The notes under the pieces were generated by a model, which was given only the letters and a program-made list of their open reading frames with translations, searched no databases and was not told the DNA's origin. From Erythrobasidium yunnanense (lineage: Eukaryota > Basidiomycota > Cystobasidiomycetes > Erythrobasidiales > Erythrobasidiaceae): 64,000 bases of DNA. The position numbers were made by a program, and so were the translations under genes. Shown here piece after piece: positions 45,507-56,200 of the stretch (positions within the stretch are counted from its first letter, which is position 1; the number at the start of each line of letters is the position of its first letter). Location: positions 744,001 to 808,000 of the forward strand of contig BCJC01000007.1 of assembly GCA_001600175.1 (NCBI GenBank). Reading direction: 5' to 3'.

Positions 45507-47149
45507 TTACGCTGGCAAAGCCTGCTTCTCCGGCTCGCTCCTCTTCTCGCTCGTGGTAGCTTGCGACTCGGTGGTACTTTCTTTCGATTTTCCTGCATCG
45601 GCTTCCTGTAACTTCCTGACTTTCTCCTCGTCTTCCCGTTTCCCTTTCTCCTCATCTGCCTCTTTCTGCATCTGAGCCAGCTCTTGCTGGATCTCATCTT
45701 CCGTCTCGTCATTGCCGATCGCAGCAGCTTGTTTCCCGCTGTCTGTGACTATATCTTCAATCTCCTTCTGGTCGGCCAAAGCTTCTTGTAGGCTGTCCAT
45801 CGTGTTTTCTACATTGTCCCGCTGTAAAGTAGGATGCGAAAGCAGTAATTTCAATGAAGAAGTTGCGGATTGATAGGCTGAGAGAATGGAGACGTCCGAT
45901 TCGGCTGCTTCGATCTTCAGAAGAACGGCTGAAAGGTTCTCTTGCGCTAGAGTCCGCTTTGACAGGAGGTCCAGCAGCGCTTTCTTGCTCCGCAAATGGG
46001 ACAATGCTAGATCTTTCTGATTATTGCGAACGTAGCTTGTGATCTTTGCTTGTCGCCTAGAGCATGGACAGTTAGCAAAGATATTTCTAGCTGCTGAGTA
46101 GAATACTTACTCTGCTATGCGAGCCTCGAGATCGTCTATCTGCAAGTCTAAAGCCTGACTAGTCGACTTGACATCGAGAATACCGCGATCGGCTTCGGTA
46201 ATCTCAGCTTGCTCTCCCTGCTTTGTGACCTTAATGACCTAAGAGAGTACGGGTACAAGTCAGCTTGTACACTCACTCTTCAGGATTTGATGTACATACA
46301 TCCTTATCGGTGACTAGTGCCCCCCGGTCTCGCTCGAGGTATTTGATGAGGACGAGCATGTCTTGCTTTGTTAGAGTTACCTTGGGCAGGGCTTTGGCTG
46401 CATACTCGGCAATGAATTGTTCTTGAGTAAACAGGCGGGCCACGATACTTGCTTTCCCAGTTAGATCAGCGGATATCGCGTCCGCTGCTTTCTGTATAGA
46501 CATTAAAAATGGGTATATCCCTAAGGTGGCTAAGCAGCCTACCTTCAGCGCCTCGAGCATGACCCAATCACCGGAAGCGACGTTCCAGGCTTTCTCTTCT
46601 GGCATTGCCTTATCGCTGTCTACAATGCCTATCTTGGACATGGACCACCATAGAGGCGCACCGACGAGTGTCGAGACCATCCACCGCGGCCAAGAGAAGG
46701 TATTGATGGGCTTAGGAGAAGTCACGAAAGTTGCAAAAGGCATTATAGCAGACCGGCCCGGTTGAGCAAGGTGCATCTGGTCTACTGATGAGCCTTTGTC
46801 GTAGCCTGTTCTGGATGAGCATTCTTACTGCCACAGTACCCAGACATGTCGGTCTACCCGCTTTATCCCATCTGAGACTGTCTGCGAACGCCTCGTCAAG
46901 GTGCCAGACCAGGACATCATGCTCATTCTGCTGGAATCCGCCAGTCACGACGTCGTTGATGACGCCGTCCCACCAGACCATACTCGCTACGAAACCGTCT
47001 GGATTGCTGGCTTTGCGCTGACTGAGGTCGCTGTACAGATACTGCAGCCTCGCAGCTTTCCGGTCATCGCTGAATTCTGGACGTTGCAGGAGGAGCTGGG
47101 ACAGGTTCATGGGAGGAGCATCATCACGGGAGGTCATCGTGGAGGTCAT
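45507..47149 (-). CDS. CHM7: ESCRT-III-related protein CHM7/CHMP7
   Basis: Nuclear-envelope adaptor that recruits ESCRT-III for envelope sealing and nuclear-pore quality control. The start at 47149 opens LSQLLLQRPEFSDDRKAARL, MVWWDGVINDV and DEAFADSLRWDKAGRP (winged-helix-like region found in CHMP7); then FSWPRWMVSTLVGAPLWW, WVMLEALK, LTKQDMLVLIKYLERDRGAL and the ESCRT-III helices ILDVKSTSQALDLQIDDLEA, ITSYVRNNQKDLALSHLRSK, KALLDLLSKRTLAQENLSAV and MDSLQEALADQKEIED. The C-terminus is acidic and charged (EDEIQQELAQMQKEADEEKG). The two-part layout with N-terminal winged helix is that of CHMP7. At least six exons. Confidence 0.85.
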
Positions 47150-47274
47150 TCTTGCATTGATTAGACCAGGTCTTCAATCATGTGTCAAGTCATCTTGAAC
47201 GCGAGCCGTGTAAATTGCCTTGGTCTTTTGACGACTGTTCCAATAGCTTCGAGAAATCAGCCAGCTCACGCTGG

Positions 47275-49247
47275 ATGGCAGCAACGACAGCGACGACGAC
47301 GTCTGCTGTCGCGTCGGCCGACATCTTCGCCAGCCCGTACTGGGAATTCGTCGAATGCGCCAGCTGCAGGCAAAACGCTATCGAAAACAGACAGCTTCGC
47401 GAAGACTTTTGGATCACATCATGCTCACACGTCGTATGCTCTAACTGCATCCAAGGTGCGCTCATCCCGCAAGAAACCAGCAAGGAAAACGCGTCATTCA
47501 GGCGCTCTGTTTACCGCTTTCCTGTGCTTCAACAGCAAGACAGCAGCAGCACGGCCAGCAGATCTGTCCAGGGTGTAGTCAGGCCTTGGATCAGATAGAA
47601 TCGCTTCAAGCTGCCCAGACAAACGAAGAAGTTGCACTCTTATTTCGTTCGCCAGACGATTCACTGCTTCGGCTACAGCAGTCTATTGCAGTAATGGAGC
47701 GATGTTCCGATTCAATACCGTGATTGGGCTAATGCACACTGATTTTGGCGACCCCAGTTCCAGCTAGGCAATCTACAAGCTCAAGCGACCTACTACAAGC
47801 AACTTTGCCTCAAGCAACGGACTACCCTCTCAAAAGCAAAAGAAGAGCTAGCAGAGCTGAGACAGATGAAGAAGTAAATGCTAACGCACACCAAGGTGCC
47901 GTAAGAAGTGCTAAGTCTGCTTGAATTGACCCTTCTTTTAGACAGTACGAAAGCCTCCAGCGGGAAAACCACAATCTAAGGACACAGCTCAGTGGAGGAT
48001 CTCAAGTGCCCGCACCGTCAAATACATTCGCACCACGTCAAAACTTCACCCCTAAAGTCGCTTCTGCTGCTCTCCCACATATAACCCGACCCTCTACAGC
48101 AAATCCGATAATGCAGAACTCACGTCTCGCTGGCCAAGCTACGCCTACGGCTCGACCTAACCCATTACCTGTGCCTTCGACTCCTGCAGTAGGACTGAAT
48201 CGACACCAGGCTTTCACGCAACCAGGTTCAGCTGTGCCAGATACATCGAGGAAGAGAAAAGCTGACGAACTCGATCTGAATCGGTGAGTCTTGCTTTTGC
48301 ATCCTTGATTAGCTGTTTCTACAGATCAGAGCTGGACCAATGATTTCCTGGCCAGTAGCCAGCGCATGGCGGCGCCAATGAGTGAAGCTCAACTTAGAAG
48401 CCAGCCTGGGTATGTGTCGGCGAACATGCATGACGAAGAAGCAGATCGACAGATACCCGATGATCCAGCCGAAGTATCCCGCGATACCCAGAAACGCCTC
48501 GCGTATGTCTAATCCTTTCGTGTTTATGACGCCGTCTACTGACATGCATACTCGTCTTCCTGCCATTCTATGTATATTCGCAGAACATTCACAAATCCCG
48601 CAACCTCAAACAGAACTAACGCAGGGCCACCTGGATCAGCTAGGCGCCCAATTGGGCCACTCCATGTCCTACACAATAACAAACGTAGCTCCAAGAGCGA
48701 GTCCCCCAAGCGAGCTTCAGAGGGTGGTCAGCCCGGAGACGTTGGACCTAACTCAATGTTCACGTATCAACCGCCTTCAATAAAGAGTACAAACCGAATA
48801 CCTGCAAATTCACGTACAAGCGATACTTTCGCCAACACAGGCTTCGTCCAAGCTTCTTCTCTCACCTCAAATCAGGCAGATAGCCATACAGACAGACATT
48901 TCCTGCCTAGTAATACAAACACAAACATGCACGCTGCACCAAACCCTACCTATCAATATGGATCATCTTCATCCGCATCTACCAACACTGGCATAAAAAG
49001 TACACAACAGCAGCCATTCGGACCTGGCACACAGACAAATACAGGCGCCGCATCATTCACGCTCCAAAGCCTTCATACAAATCAATCACCACAAATAACC
49101 ACGGATTCGCGATCGTTCCAGCCAACTCAACGATCGCGTCCTTCTACAGCCAATTCAGCAAGCGGGAATATCAGAAATTCGCAATTTGGCGGGGCTAGCT
49201 CTGGCATCGCACCGATGTCAGTATCGAGAGGAACCAACAACCGATGA
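47275..49247 (+). CDS. Zip3/HEI10-like RING and coiled-coil protein
   Basis: Probable meiotic SUMO/ubiquitin E3 or related RING protein. Starts MAATTATTTSAVASADIFAS; the RING begins VECASCRQNAIENRQL, then FWITSCSHVVCSNCIQ and, after an intron ending at 47553, ARQQQHGQQICPGCSQAL. A coiled coil follows (QLGNLQAQATYYKQLCLKQR, LSKAKEELAELRQMKKQYES), then a long Ser/Thr/Asn/Gln-rich disordered tail ending SVSRGTNNR at 49247. RING, coiled coil and S-rich tail in this order are the layout of Zip3, RNF212 and HEI10, crossover regulators at synapsed chromosomes. Sequence similarity outside the RING is low, so a non-meiotic role cannot be excluded. About six exons; the RING-bearing start at 47275 is more likely than the weakly supported upstream frame. 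Confidence 0.68.
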
Positions 49248-49586
49248 AGGATCAAGATACGCCTAAACTATGTAAACACCGAAAAGAAAGGAAAGGCCCA
49301 AGGATGTAGCTATAATTATGTTTCGGATTTCGTCAAGCGGCGGCGGTTGCAGCTGGCCATGTTGTCTGATCATGTCAGGAGCGAGAAGCCTTCACAGTTA
49401 CCATAGTTCGTTTATCACGTACAAGCAGATCCAAGGATACAATATATACTAGTAAACTATCCTAATTTCCAGTATCCTTGCTTTGCACTCGATCCCAGCT
49501 GACTCCCTGATACCAACGAAGTGTATGGGTATGGACCTTCTGCTGCTCTGCGCGTAACGATTGACTTTGCGTCCCGATTCTACAGA
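49248..49586. other. Convergent intergenic region
   Basis: About 340 bases between the 3' ends of the Zip3-like and ABM-fold genes. No coding region or repeat is visible. Confidence 0.4.
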
Positions 49587-50271
49587 CTATCGCGGTGTGA
49601 TGTGGCCGAAGATGTCCACATTCGACCATATCTCCTTTGCTTTCGTGTAGCACTCCAGTACATGGGGAGTATACTTGAATCTCTTGTGCTCCTCTATGCT
49701 CTCCCAAGCGACGATAGCCATCATTTTTGGGTCGCCTTCCTTCTGTGATAGAGCAATCGTATGCTTCCTTTTAACCTTATCATGATTGTCTGTGACGGGA
49801 CGCATTGCTTCACGTATCATTTCTATTCTCTGCAAGTCGGAGGCACTGACGGCGATTAACTGAAGGACTGGGCATCGCGGGGATGCGAGTGTGGAAGGGG
49901 GAGGGTCGAAGAGATAGTAGTCTTTGGAGATGAGGGGCTTTTCTTCATCCAATAAGGCCGTGAAAAAGATATCCAACTGCTTATGCGTGTCCGTGCCCAC
50001 AAAACGCTCTGAATGATCTTCCTTGGTCTTCCACCTAGAGCCAAACGCATAGTCAGTTCTGTTGGATTGATGAGTATGGTGTGGACTCGACATACTCTGC
50101 TATCCAAACGAGCTTTTTCGAATCTTCGGCAATAACATCCCATGTTACTCCGAGACAGCCTGGCTGGCTGGTAACAATGCTGACGCATCGCATGAAGGTA
50201 TCATTGAGGAGAAGAGTGTGTTTGGAACCAGGATGGCGCAGCTGACAGACGGCGACTTCCGTGCAGACCAT
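49587..50271 (-). CDS. Protein with two ABM-type dimeric alpha-beta barrel modules
   Basis: Function unknown. Exon 1 (MVCTEVAVCQLRHPGSKHTL, start 50271) joins, through an intron ending ctctag, to give IAEWKTKEDHSERF. The first module is TFMRCVSIVTSQPGCLGVTW ... VWIAEWKTKEDHSERFVGTD and the second lies near AVSASDLQRIEMIREAMRP ... MMAIVAWESIEEHKRFK. Each has the beta-strand, helix and W-x-S/T-x-E-x-H pattern of the antibiotic-biosynthesis-monooxygenase-like (stress-responsive A/B) barrel. Fungal proteins with this doubled arrangement are common but mostly uncharacterised. About 210 residues, ending at 49587. Confidence 0.65.
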
Positions 50272-50623
50272 GTCATCGAATACCAGATGTGACGGGACTC
50301 AGGCTCTTCTCAGGGTAGATTCATACGTAGGAAGCCATTGAGATAGACATGATCACCCTAGCGAACTGAAATGGGAGAGAAAAGAGCCTCGTTTGCTCGA
50401 TAATAAAAGGTGCGGGAACAGGGCGGCGATAATACTGCCGACAGAGACCGCGCAGCTTGATGAGTCCGAATAGGTCAGCCAAACTCGGTACGCCTAGATC
50501 AGTATCCTGGTTAGAAGCAGCCTTTAAGGGGAGTTGTAGACATGTCAAGCTGTTCCGCTTGAAAGCTGAACCCAAAGTCTTGAATATTCTCGTGACTTTG
50601 TTTACCTCCCATCACTAACCGCG
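50272..50623. promoter_or_regulatory. Divergent upstream region of ABM-fold gene and MAD2
   Basis: About 350 bases separate the start codons of two divergently transcribed genes. A minus-strand open frame at 50321-50575 begins with TTG and shows no family resemblance, so I read this as promoter sequence. Confidence 0.35.
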
Positions 50624-51575
50624 ATGATGATGGCTACGAAGCAGCGTACGCGGACAGCGGGCAACAAGGCAGCGACAGCAGCGACGACGAGCAGCAGCTC
50701 TGCGATATCAATCAAGGGAAGCACCAAAATCGTGACCGAGTTCTTCGAGTTTTCCGTAAACACGCAAGTCTGAACGGCGTCAATATCGCGAACGCAATCT
50801 TATGATGTCCCTCTATATGTGCTCAGTATCCTGTATCAACGCGGACTGTACCCGCCGGAGGACTTCAAGATGGTCAAGAAGTACGGTCTGAATATGCTGA
50901 TCTCAAACGATGACTCGCTGGTCGGCTACCTTCGCAAGATTATGTCGCAACTCAATAGTGTGTGCTGCTGATTCCTTGCGAACGCTGCGAAGCTGAAGAT
51001 GGTACTCGATCAGACTGGCTCATGGCCGGCAAGGTGTCACGCTTGGTCATGGCCATTATATCGAAAGAGACTAGAGAAGTAGTGGAGCGTTGGCAATTCG
51101 ATATAGCGCTCGAAGGAGCAGCGCAAACGGCCGAAGAAGCGAAAGAGAATCAGGCGCCGGCGTAGGTCAACAAGCTTGTACCAGATCAGCTCACGCGCTA
51201 ATAGACTGTTCTTTCGTATATAGGCAACAACAACCGAAGAAGGAGAAGACAGAAAAGGAAATCCACGCAGAAATCCAGGCTATCATCCGTCAAATCACGG
51301 CAAGTGTGACCTTCTTACCGGTCATCGAAGAGAAGTGTAGGTCGCTGTCTCCATTGCCTTGTCGAAACTCTACTAATGTACTTCATTATGTCACTGCGCC
51401 AGGCTCTTTCAACATTCTTGTCTATACGGGCAAAGACACGGAAGTCCCGCTACAATGGCAGGAAGACGACGCGCACTTGATATCGGGGACGGCAGAACAA
51501 GTCAAGCTACGGAGCTTCAGCACGAGTGTGCACAAAGTCGACGCGCTTGTCGCGTACAGAATGGGAGATGATTGA
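50624..51575 (+). CDS. MAD2: Spindle assembly checkpoint protein Mad2
   Basis: HORMA-domain inhibitor of the anaphase-promoting complex, acting at unattached kinetochores with Mad1, Cdc20 and BubR1/Mad3. The start at 50624 opens a basic Ala/Thr-rich leader, then ISIKGSTKIVTEFFEFSVN, ILYQRGLYPPEDFKMVKKYG, LNMLISNDDSLVGYLRKIMS, the safety-belt region around DWLMAGKVSRLVMAIISKET, EVVERWQFDIAL and a tail with KEIHAEIQAIIRQITASVTF, LPVIEEKCSFNILVYTGKDT, WQEDDAHLI and FSTSVHKVDALVAYRMGDD. These are near-complete Mad2 blocks. Introns interrupt the region around 50765-50825 and 50955-51010. The C-terminus ends 51575 and carries the family's conserved Asp/Asn region. Confidence 0.95.
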
Positions 51576-52280
51576 GGTACAATCTGGTTCGTCTGGTTCG
51601 TCCCAGCATTGGGAGCCTTTCTTCCTTCCTCTCTGTCATTGCATTACACCTCTGCCCCGCTGAGTTTCCTCTTCTATATGCTTGTTGTGACACCATATGA
51701 CTGCTATGCATGCAAGAATCGACGTATCGTTTTCCGCTTTCATACACTGCAGAGGTCGAATGGTCGAAGCTAGCACGTAGAATTTGCGACAGGTTTGAGG
51801 TGAGTCGTTCTTTGATTGCAAATTGACGCGCTTCGTTCTGGCCCATGCCTCAGCCGCCACTCTTGTGTTTTGAGGACATGCCTACTGACTCGGGGGAGCG
51901 CACTAATGCAATTAACGAGACTTCCAAGCTAAACAGCATAACTCAGAAGCAAAAGCCTTGTGGTGTTTTTCGTAGGAAATGCTCTTTACGCGCCTCAGGA
52001 ACGGATTTCTCGGCGAAACACAAAAAGCCAAAAGAGCCCCAACGTTTAGGATCCTAAGCATGCCTACATATCAAAGCTACCTCACGTTGCTCTGCAGTCA
52101 TGTCCCGACTTCCCTCTTCCCTATTTGATATTATTCTGAGCAATTCCGTACCCTCCAACCCAGGGCGAGCCTGGTAGCTGTCTTAACGACACGTTATAGA
52201 CGGGACTTTGCGTCTATCCATCACAATCCTTTCACCTTCATCTGGCTGGTCCATCTTAACACTTCATCAATCTACCCATT
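51576..52280. other. Gene-poor stretch between MAD2 and the CPL1 gene
   Basis: About 700 bases without a convincing gene. An ATG-started frame at 51845-52057 (71 codons, MPQPPLLCFEDMPT) has no motifs or splice support and is probably chance. The last 100 bases before 52281 are pyrimidine-rich, as expected for the promoter and 5' leader of the secreted protein gene. Confidence 0.4.
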
Positions 52281-52971
52281 ATGCGAGCGACCTTCACCTT
52301 TCTCTCCCTCTTGCTACTCGTAATATGCAGCCTGGTGCAAGCCAAGTCATTTAATGGTCGACCAGTCGAAGCCCGAAGCAAAGTAGGCAGGCCTGTCTAT
52401 GAACCTTTGGCGAAGCGAGCAGATCCTGCATACATCGAAGCAACGCGTGCCAGACTTAGACAGCGGGAGAGAGACCAGTATCAGAGAGTCAGAGCTAGGC
52501 ATCTAGCACACTCAAAAACAGCTTTGTGTCCTGGTCGGTTGCAAGCTTGTCATCTGCCTTCCGGATCTTTCGAATGTCGTACGTCCAACTTCCTATCTAG
52601 CCTAAATCTCTAGAACATCGCTGATATATCTATTGCTTACGCAGTTGACATCACACAGGAGCGTACGTTGGCACGATGACTTCAGCTCAGATGTCAGACT
52701 AACACGTTGATTCGCCATCAGTCAACGCCTGTGGTGCCTGCAACGTTGATTGCGAAGCTATCCCTCATGCTTCAGAAGTTGGATGTGCATCTTCGCAGTG
52801 CGAGATCCGTAAGCTCTCAGCGTTGCCGTTCGGAAATCGAAGATCCCTAACGGCTTGAGTTCTCTCTCAGACTCTTGCGAAGATGGCTTTGTTCCATCGA
52901 ACGACAAGAAAGAGTGTGTACCCGAAGTGTTTCGCCGCAGCTCAAGACGAAGCAGCCGGCGGACGTTGTAG
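52281..52971 (+). CDS. Secreted cysteine-rich protein with CPL1-like domain
   Basis: Extracellular or cell-wall protein of the basidiomycete CPL1/priA-like family. The signal peptide is MRATFTFLSLLLLVICSLVQ, cleaved after QAKS. A dibasic site, LAKRADPAY, fits Kex2 processing and would remove a 20-40-residue propeptide. Basic, Arg-rich residues follow (RARLRQRERDQYQRVRARHL). Across three exons the Cys pattern is CPGRLQACHLPSGSFEC ... NACGACNVDCEAIP ... VGCASSQCEIHSCEDGF ... KKECV, typical of the CPL1 domain. The tail is strongly basic (RRSSRRSRRTL). The Cys spacing and count are what define the family; its biochemical role is not known beyond virulence links in Cryptococcus. Stop at 52969-52971. 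Confidence 0.78.
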
Positions 52972-53215
52972 ATGGACGGTTGCGGCATGTACCTCTTCTA
53001 GCTGGCTGGTCCAGGGAAGCAAGCGCCGGCAAAACAACAGATGAAATGCAGTCCAGATGCTCCGTGTATTACTGATGACCAAACGGAACTCACTTGCTTA
53101 CTTTTACAAGAAACAGGCACTTCTAGGGTACCAATTAACTGTAGATATCGCAAATGAGGACTAATTAATTCTCTCGATGTTAGGGTATCTTGTGCGGCCA
53201 GGTAGACTGCTTAAA

Positions 53216-56200
53216 CTATCTTTGCTCGCTGCTCTGCCCGCCGTACGAGGGTTGGCCCTGATGATGACCGTAGGGAGCGCCTGACGGAGACGGACCTCGG
53301 CTGCTATGGGGCTGAGGAGAGTGTGCTTGAGGCATTCCAAGATATGAAGGAGCAAAGCCCATCTGTGAGCCAGCATATGGATTAGGCTGTTGTCCGAAAG
53401 GTGACATGAAGCCAGGATTCTGCATAGCAGGGTTGTTGAAGCCTGCCATTGCTTGCAAGTATGCGTTTTGGGCTGCCAGCATTGCCATTTCTACAGACAA
53501 CAAAGTCAGTCAATGTGACAAAACACGGAAGATGCACGAACGAGAAGTACTTACGCTGCTGCATCTGAGCTGGGTCCATACCGTACGGACCGGCAGCGGG
53601 GTTGAAGCCGCCTGCTGGCGCCATGCCAGCCCAATTGAAAGGAGTTCCTCCGAACATGCTGCTCTGTCGATGATGCATTTGCTCCATCTCGCGCTGACGA
53701 CTTTCGGCTAGTCGCCTTTCTCGTTCACGCTCGGTCAGCGTAGCACCAAGTCCACCTTCTCTCTTCTTCTCCCTTTCGTGAGTAGCTATAGCACCCATGA
53801 GACCCCCTTGAGGCGCTTGTGTCTTGTGTCCCATCTGCAGCAAAGGACCTCCACTCTCTTTGGCTTGTGCTTCGATCTGAGCAGCTGATCGATGGTGCTT
53901 ATCCTGTAGACCCGCTTGCAGCAGGCCGTGTGGAGCAACAGCGGCCTGACGGGCTGCACGCGCATCCGCTGCGGCTGTATTAGGGTCCTGCTCGATAGTG
54001 CTGACCATAGTCTCTTGTCCAGGACCGAAGTTACCGTGAGGAGACGGCGATGGTGACTGATTATATGGCGGAGAGAATGGCTGAGGAGAGCCGCCATGAG
54101 CCGAGTACGGAGACATCTGCTGCTGCATCTGCCATTGAGGCATCATGCCCATAGGAGTCTGGTTTGGCCATCCATACATGCTAGGCCGAGCGCCGTGCTG
54201 CTGGCCATACTGTGCATATTGGGCGTCATCTCCGCCATATGGGCTCTCTCGACCCAGCTGCGATTGTGACAATGCGTTTTGGTTGATATAAGGATCGGTA
54301 GAAGGACCCGGAAGCTGCGGTAGAGCTCGCCTGATACTACCACCAGATGAGGTGGATGCTCTCAGATCACGGTTCCTTTCACTGTTGTGGCTCAATAATG
54401 CAGGGCGCTCCCTCGCCGGACGTTCTCCTGCAGCTTGGTCGGGCGACACTGGAAGATTTGCGTCTGCGCGCTGAGTCTCGCCGTTGCGATCTTCGTCTTC
54501 GTCTTCATCGTCATCCTCGTCTCTGTCGCTTTGGCTGGAATCCTCATCACTGCTCCATGATCCGAGTTTTCTGGCAGGCTTTCGTGCGCTTGGAACGCCC
54601 TTCCGGCCCGCTTTACGCGTCTGGACAGGCATTGGAGGGGGAGGAATAGGTGCTGCCGATGGTCCTGAAGGCCTTCTTTTAGTGGTATCCTTGCTTTTGC
54701 TAGCTCCAACTGTAGACTTTTGCGGTTCGGCGTAGGTACCGTAAGGATCAGGAGAGGTTGGACTCTCAGGTATAGGTGATGTAGCAGATGGACTGAATGG
54801 CTCATTCCCGTTCACATTGGGTTGGGCGAATCCTCCGACGCCGGCTTTATTGCCAGTCGAAATCGAAATGGCAGGTCTGTTACTGCTTGACTGCCCAGCA
54901 GCTGTTCGGAGTGGTCTTGTTGGTGCCGGAGTGGGTTCCTCAGGAGCCTCAGTAGGCGCTAGATAGTTGAGACCGGCCAGATAGTCATCTTGACCTTCGA
55001 CTGTGCTGCCGCCTCCAGAGACTTTGCTCAAACGCTTCGCTTGCTCCTCATCCTGTACAGTCTGTCCCAGATGACCGTTACTTTGCCTGCCTTCTGTCGA
55101 TCCGCTTGCCTGTTGTGCCATCGACATCGCTTCCGCTTGCATTCCATACGCAAGCGTTCTGTCTATCATGGTGTTGCCGTTTTGCGAATACTCACTCGCC
55201 CCAGATGAAGGCATAGCTGAGATAGGCGTATTCACACCCCGAGTACTAGTACCAACGACTGTATTGCTGATGCCGCCAGCACTGACGGGACTGTCCGTCG
55301 ACGTTGCTGCTGCTCTTTGTTTGATCGCCGCAACAAGAGAGTCTTGAGTCTGACTTCGCATACCTTCTGCCTTGCGTGGCGGTTGCCTGGGTACCTCGTT
55401 GTCAGGCAACGACAAAGCAAAGAGTGCTCCAGGTTCATCACTGAGAACGGACTCCTCCTGAACTGCTACTGGCGAACGCGGTCGCGATACTGCACGCTCT
55501 GGGTCGTCTCGAGAAGGAGAGGTATGGCGCAGAACTTCCGTAGGTGATGCATGGGCACCTAACCTTCGGTCAAGACTTGATTGATCGAGAGCTGGAGTCT
55601 GCTGAGGCGTTTCCGAAACATAACTTCCAGGAACATTGAGTGCCGTTGCGCTTGCTATCGAGTGAGCTGGTGTTTGAGACCGAGAAGGAGTGGAGTTGTA
55701 GTGTGATGCGGTAGTGTCGGCGCGCGATAATGTACCATTGTTCGCTAAAGGCTGATCCAATGCAAAAGGCGCTGCATGCAAGTTCTGTTCTCCATTACTA
55801 CGAGACGCGTCCGAGTAGTGATCGGCCGGCTCGCTGAAATTTTGTCCAGGTCGATGGACGTCGCTCAGACTGGTAGGCCTGCTATTTTTGCCTGAACCTC
55901 CCGGTACAAGCATTCCAGGATGAGAAGTCGGTCCAGCACTGTGTTCAGACTGCCTAGACTCGTTTCGCAACATAGCCTGAGCAATGTCGTCACTGAATGA
56001 ACCAGTTAGACCATGGTCAACGTTCCGAACGGAAGACTCGGAAGGTCGCCTTTGACTTGATGGGGCAGATGCACCCAGAGAAGGCGATAGTCTGGCTGAT
56101 TGAGGATTGTTATCGAAACTTCCAGCATTCAGCAGAGGTGATCGATCCCGGCTTGCAGGTGCCGAAGAGCCATACCTCTGACTGACAAGCGGGGGTGATT

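Noticed and set aside
50321-50575. Minus-strand open frame between the ABM gene and MAD2
   Set aside because: It begins with TTG, has no recognised domain and lies in the divergent promoter region.
51845-52057. ATG-started 71-codon frame downstream of MAD2
   Set aside because: Short, no motif, composition unremarkable, and no splice-supported extension.
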